Shown one piece after another: positions 5,436-7,734 of a stretch of DNA of 7,734 bases (position 1 is its first letter; each line of letters begins with the position of its first letter). This DNA is from JBBQZL01 sp038207745 (GTDB lineage Bacteria > Actinomycetota > Thermoleophilia > Solirubrobacterales > 70-9), in NCBI GenBank assembly GCA_038207745.1, contig JBBQZL010000137.1:1-7734 (forward strand), read 5' to 3'. A program made the position numbers and the translations under genes. The notes under the pieces were generated by a model, which saw only the letters and a list, made by a program, of their open reading frames with translations, was not told the origin of the DNA and did no database searches.

Positions 5436-5487
5436 GAGCATCGGACTTTTAATCCGTGGGTCGTCGGTTCGAGCCCGACGGGGCCCA
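5436..5487 (+). other. tRNA-Lys(UUU) 3' fragment: attachment site core at the element boundary
   Basis: The bases read as the 3' part of a tRNA: D-stem 3' strand GAGC (5436-5439), anticodon stem and loop with CTTTTAA (5446-5452, anticodon TTT), variable loop 5458-5462, T-arm GTCGG/TTCGAGC/CCGAC (5463-5479), acceptor 3' strand GGGGCCC (5480-5486) and discriminator A5487. CCA is not encoded. The matching 5' acceptor strand GGGCCCC and D-arm are absent from the bases before 5436, so this is not a functional tRNA gene. Such a 3' copy beside int is the hallmark of an att site left by integration at a tRNA 3' end. An intact tRNA-Lys should mark the far end of the element. Confidence 0.85.
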
Positions 5488-5495
5488 CTCCTCCC

Positions 5496-5517
5496 GATCC
5501 CTTTATTTACGGGGATC
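5496..5517 (+). terminator. Weak hairpin after the tRNA remnant
   Basis: GATCCC (5496-5501) and GGGATC (5512-5517) can form a 6-bp stem with a 10-base loop just past the tRNA 3' end. It is placed as a tRNA terminator would be, but no T tract follows it. Confidence 0.25.
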
Positions 5518-5558
5518 TGGATTCCGCAGTCAGGCGCTTGGATGGGCTATTCGGGCAT

Positions 5559-5795
5559 ATCACGGAGCTGCTCGCGCCGACCAACTCCGGTTACGGCCCG
5601 CACGCGTTCGGGATCTCCGCCTTCTCCAATGTGTTGAGTAGCTTCGGCGGAGGCCCCGGGCAGATCGGTTTGCACGGCACCAACGACGCTGCGAGCATCG
5701 GCCGGCCGGTGAGCCACGGCTGCATCCGCCTCACCAACCCGGACATCACCGAGCTCGCGAAGCTACTGCCGCTGGGGACGCCGATCTCGATCGCG
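5559..5795 (+). pseudogene. L,D-transpeptidase (YkuD domain), C-terminal remnant
   Basis: The frame encodes ITELLAPTNSGYGPHAF, then GGPGQIGLHGTN, SHGCIRLTNPDITELAKLLP and LGTPISI. This is the C-terminal half of a YkuD-type L,D-transpeptidase, which makes 3-3 cross-links in peptidoglycan. The catalytic HGTN and SHGC-R motifs are intact, with the nucleophile Cys codon at 5721-5723. The N-terminal half of the catalytic domain, the signal peptide and a plausible start are missing. The recognisable part begins only about 70 bases after the tRNA scar, leaving no room for them. There is also no stop after GTPISI: the frame stays open into the GntR gene. I read it as a relic, most likely left by an earlier recombination at this locus. 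Confidence 0.75.
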
Positions 5796-5897
5796 TGGCG
5801 GTTGCTCCCGCTGCCGCTTCTCTTGCCGCATCGATGCGCTCATCGTCGAGCCCTCAAGCGGCGATCAGGTGCGGCAGGAGACGATGCGGCGAGGGCA

Positions 5898-5937
5898 TTG
5901 CGCCACGGGGACGCGAATTCGTATACTTGTATAACAA
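5898..5937 (+). promoter_or_regulatory. Promoter and likely operator of the GntR operon (leaderless)
   Basis: TTGCGC (5898-5903) and TATACT (5922-5927) are separated by 18 bases and form a reasonable sigma-70-type -35/-10 pair. The expected transcription start falls at about 5934-5937, at or next to the ATG at 5937, and no Shine-Dalgarno is present, so the mRNA is probably leaderless. TTGTATAACAA (5927-5937) has perfect TTGT/ACAA arms and overlaps the -10 and the start codon. Such short AT-rich palindromes suit FCD-type GntR regulators, so autoregulation is inferred. Confidence 0.5.
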
Positions 5938-6626
5938 TGTTGTCGTCCAGAGTCTCGTACCCCCGGAGCGCCCCGCTCAAGACCACGTCGCTGCCCGAGG
6001 CGGTCTACGACGCCCTGCGCGAGAGCATCGTCACCATGGTCGACCGCCCGGGAGCCCTGCTCACGGAGACGGCCGTAGCCGAGCGCTATCGCGTGGCGCG
6101 ACCCACGGCGAAGGCAGCCCTCGAACGGTTGGTGAGCGAAGGCCTTCTTTCGAGACGGGCGCATCACGCCGCGCAGGTTCCGCAACTCAGCCGCGACGAC
6201 ATCCAGGATCTCTACTCCAACCGGGCCATTCTCGAAGTGACCGCGCTGCAGAACCTCGCGGCCGACGCCGAGGTGCCCGTCGCCGCCCTGACCGCGCATC
6301 GGGAGCTCCTCGAGCACCTACGCACCGACGATCGGGCTGCCCTGGCCCGAACGGACCTCGACTTTCACCGACAGCTCGTGCTCGCCCAGCGCAGCCCACG
6401 ACTCGCGAAGTTGCATGGCCTGCTGATGGGCGAGATCGAGCTCTGCATCGGTCAGGTGCAGTCGCACCAGCTCATCCGCCCAGCGGATGTCGCGCACCAA
6501 CACCAGGGCATCCTCGATGCAGTGGCGGCTGGCGACGCCACACTCGCCGGTCGACTCACCCGCGAACACATCGAGGGCGCGCGCGACCGACTCTTGCAGA
6601 AATATGACGGTGAGGCCTCCGAATGA
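5937..6626 (+). CDS. GntR-family transcriptional regulator, FCD (FadR-type) subfamily
   Basis: A 229-aa DNA-binding regulator. Residues about 18-80 form the winged helix-turn-helix (LPEAVYDALRESI, LTETAVAERYRVARPTAKAALERL). Residues about 88-220 form the all-helical FCD effector domain, with the metal/ligand-binding set Asp140, His144 (DLDFHRQL), His189 and His211 intact. Typical effectors are small carboxylates such as lactate, glycolate or sugar acids. The start at ATG 5937 removes an upstream open extension that belongs to the L,D-transpeptidase remnant, and it fits the promoter position. Its last codon overlaps the dehydrogenase start (ATGA, 6623-6626), so it is co-transcribed with, and probably controls, the downstream hydroxyacid genes. 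The N-terminal region is a little longer than usual before the first helix. Confidence 0.9.
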   Translation: MLSSRVSYPRSAPLKTTSLPEAVYDALRESIVTMVDRPGALLTETAVAERYRVARPTAKAALERLVSEGLLSRRAHHAAQVPQLSRDDIQDLYSNRAILEVTALQNLAADAEVPVAALTAHRELLEHLRTDDRAALARTDLDFHRQLVLAQRSPRLAKLHGLLMGEIELCIGQVQSHQLIRPADVAHQHQGILDAVAAGDATLAGRLTREHIEGARDRLLQKYDGEASE

Positions 6627-7549
6627 CCATCACCGTCGCGGTACCCGACGTCGCAATGCTCGACCGCCTCACGCCCGCCGGAGAGGATGTCGTGCTCGAG
6701 GTCTGGACGACGGATGACCCTCCGCTCGATCATCCCGTCGACCTGGTCGTGCTGCCATACTCGGTCTCCGCCTCCGCGCTGCCGAAACTCGCAGAGTCCC
6801 CCGTCTCGGTCATCCAGAGCCAGGCACTCGGGTACGACGCTGTCGAGCGGGCGCTCCCGGCGGGGCTCGCTTACTGCAACGCGGTCGGAGTGCATGAGGG
6901 CCCGACCGCCGAACTTGCGGTCGCCCTGATTCTCGAGAGCCAGCGTGGTCTCGACGTCGTAGCCCGCGCCCAGCCTTCCGGAAAATGGCAGCGCGACTGG
7001 TACCCCGGCCTCCTCGGGCGCTCGGTACTCATCATCGGGGTCGGTGGGGTCGGCGAGGCCGTGGCCGCGCGAGTGGAGCCCTTCGGCGTCACCATCAACC
7101 GGGTGGCGCGCACCGCCCGTGAGGACCAGCGGGGAATCATCCATTCCCTGGAGGATCTGCCGCGCCTGCTCGGCGCTGCCGACATCGTCGTGCTCGGCAT
7201 CCCCCTCACCCCCGAGACCACCGGCATGGTCGACGCGGCCTTCCTCGGCGAGATGAAGTCCGGCGCCCTGCTCGTGAATGTGTCCCGCGGTGCGATCGTC
7301 GATACCGCGGCGCTCACGGCGAGCGTCGAGAGCGGAGCCATCCGCGTAGCCCTGGATGTCGTGGAACCCGAACCTCTCCCGTCCGATCACCCGCTCTGGG
7401 CCCTGCCCGGAGCGATCATCACCCCGCACCTCGGTGGTCAGGTCGCGAGCATGCCCTCTCGCATCGACCCGCTCGTTCGCCGTCAGATCTCCCGGCTGCG
7501 AAGCGGCCTCTCCCCTCTCAATATCGTCGTCGACACAAGGACACCATGA
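6623..7549 (+). CDS. D-isomer-specific 2-hydroxyacid dehydrogenase family protein
   Basis: 308 aa, cytosolic, normal family length. It should interconvert a 2-hydroxy acid and the 2-keto acid using NAD(P)H. The nucleotide-binding domain (about 95-275) carries GVGGVG at 139-144 in VLIIGVGGVGEAVAARVEPFG. The catalytic triad is visible as Arg222 (NVSRGAIVDT), Glu249 (DVVEPEPLPSDHPLW) and His269 (ITPHLGGQ). After the second strand the sequence is NRVARTAR, with arginines where NAD-specific members carry an Asp, which suggests NADP(H) preference. The N-terminal catalytic domain is short, as in the GhrA/glyoxylate-reductase-like branch. It overlaps the regulator by 4 bases and the next gene by 4 bases, so translation is coupled. 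The substrate is not evident; phosphoglycerate dehydrogenase is unlikely because no regulatory domain follows. Confidence 0.9.
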   Translation: MTITVAVPDVAMLDRLTPAGEDVVLEVWTTDDPPLDHPVDLVVLPYSVSASALPKLAESPVSVIQSQALGYDAVERALPAGLAYCNAVGVHEGPTAELAVALILESQRGLDVVARAQPSGKWQRDWYPGLLGRSVLIIGVGGVGEAVAARVEPFGVTINRVARTAREDQRGIIHSLEDLPRLLGAADIVVLGIPLTPETTGMVDAAFLGEMKSGALLVNVSRGAIVDTAALTASVESGAIRVALDVVEPEPLPSDHPLWALPGAIITPHLGGQVASMPSRIDPLVRRQISRLRSGLSPLNIVVDTRTP

Positions 7550-7734
7550 TGAAACTCGAACGACACATCCCCAAAATGCGTGACCTCGCGCCGCTCCTGC
7601 ACTTCGCGACGCCGGAGTTCAACGCGAAGAAACGGCGGCTGGAGAAGGCGCTCACGATCTACGACCTGCGGGCGATCGCCCAACGCCGTACCCCGAAGGC
7701 CGCGTTCGACTACACCGAGGGCGCAGCCGAGGCC
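7546..7734 (+). CDS. FMN-dependent alpha-hydroxy-acid dehydrogenase (L-lactate dehydrogenase-like), 5' part
   Basis: The first 63 residues run to the window edge. After a basic leader, LTIYDLRAIAQRRTPKAAFD and YTEGAAEA match the opening of the FMN_dh family (L-lactate dehydrogenase LldD, glycolate oxidase, mandelate dehydrogenase), where DYxxGxAE begins the TIM barrel. These enzymes oxidise L-2-hydroxy acids to 2-keto acids with FMN, often at the membrane. The sequence ATGATG allows a start at 7546 or 7549; AAGG at 7537-7540 suits either, and both overlap the dehydrogenase stop. The flavin and substrate residues lie beyond the window, so the exact family member cannot be named. Confidence 0.85.
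   Translation, partial: MMKLERHIPKMRDLAPLLHFATPEFNAKKRRLEKALTIYDLRAIAQRRTPKAAFDYTEGAAEA

Larger units (their letters stand above)
1..5487. mobile_element. Right-hand part of an integrative element inserted at tRNA-Lys
   Basis: The interval is bounded on the right by a 3' fragment of a tRNA-Lys(UUU) gene. It carries xis and int immediately inside that boundary, which is the classic layout of tRNA-targeting phages, ICEs and related islands. Inside are further mobility genes (IS transposase tail, serine resolvase), a phage/plasmid-type DNA polymerase remnant and proteins of unknown role. No capsid, terminase, relaxase or FtsK-type gene is visible, so phage, ICE and satellite cannot be told apart. 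The left end is outside the window. A hand count of the first 50 codons gives about 72% GC3 for the 975 gene against about 82% for the dehydrogenase at 6623, a modest difference in line with transfer. The extent is inference. Confidence 0.6.

Noticed and set aside
5411..5487. A functional tRNA-Lys gene
   Set aside because: The 5' acceptor strand and D-arm are missing from the bases before 5436, so no cloverleaf can form.
5795..6607. A 270-codon plus-strand frame
   Set aside because: It is a different frame of the GntR gene, very rich in Arg, Pro and Gly, with no domain.
5415..6626. One 403-codon gene from the att region through the GntR end
   Set aside because: It joins tRNA sequence, a transpeptidase remnant and a complete regulator. 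The regulator has its own promoter and start at 5937.
6452..7429. A 325-codon minus-strand frame
   Set aside because: It lies opposite two well-supported genes (GntR and the hydroxyacid dehydrogenase) and is an antisense shadow typical of high-GC DNA.

Overview
The window is high-GC DNA of actinobacterial type, probably Micrococcales/Microbacteriaceae-like. That assignment is inferred from codon use, the style of the proteins and a tRNA-Lys remnant whose 3' end carries no encoded CCA. It appears to hold the right-hand end of an integrative mobile element (about 1-5487) joined to chromosomal DNA (about 5488-7734).

Element, left part (1-974): the tail of an IS5-type transposase ends in a likely IS terminus at about 136. 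It directly abuts the last 44 codons of a family A DNA polymerase, so the IS seems to have cut that gene at its HDE motif. About 700 bases follow with no convincing gene but with nested inverted repeats (555-704).

Element, middle (975-3622): a 345-aa protein combines an IF-2 N-terminal-like domain with a C-terminal HWR-QWYPS module. A possible small TTG-start gene follows, then a complete serine resolvase (183 aa) preceded by a repeat cluster that looks like its recombination site. Next comes an unrecognised protein of about 163 aa that may be cargo.

Element, right end (3667-5487): a MerR-type excisionase and a 408-aa tyrosine integrase stand in the usual xis-int order. They are followed by an arm-site-like region with four ACCTAT motifs and other repeats, then a 52-base 3' fragment of tRNA-Lys(UUU). 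The fragment lacks the tRNA 5' half, so it is best read as the distal attachment site. The intact tRNA and the other att site should lie to the left, outside the window.

Chromosome side (5488-7734): just past the tRNA scar lies a truncated C-terminal piece of an L,D-transpeptidase, open in frame into the next gene. Then comes a tight operon with ATGA-type overlaps: a GntR/FCD regulator with an apparently leaderless promoter, a D-isomer-type 2-hydroxyacid dehydrogenase, and the start of an FMN-dependent alpha-hydroxy-acid dehydrogenase. The set suggests regulated use of a 2-hydroxy acid such as lactate or a relative; the substrate cannot be read from sequence.
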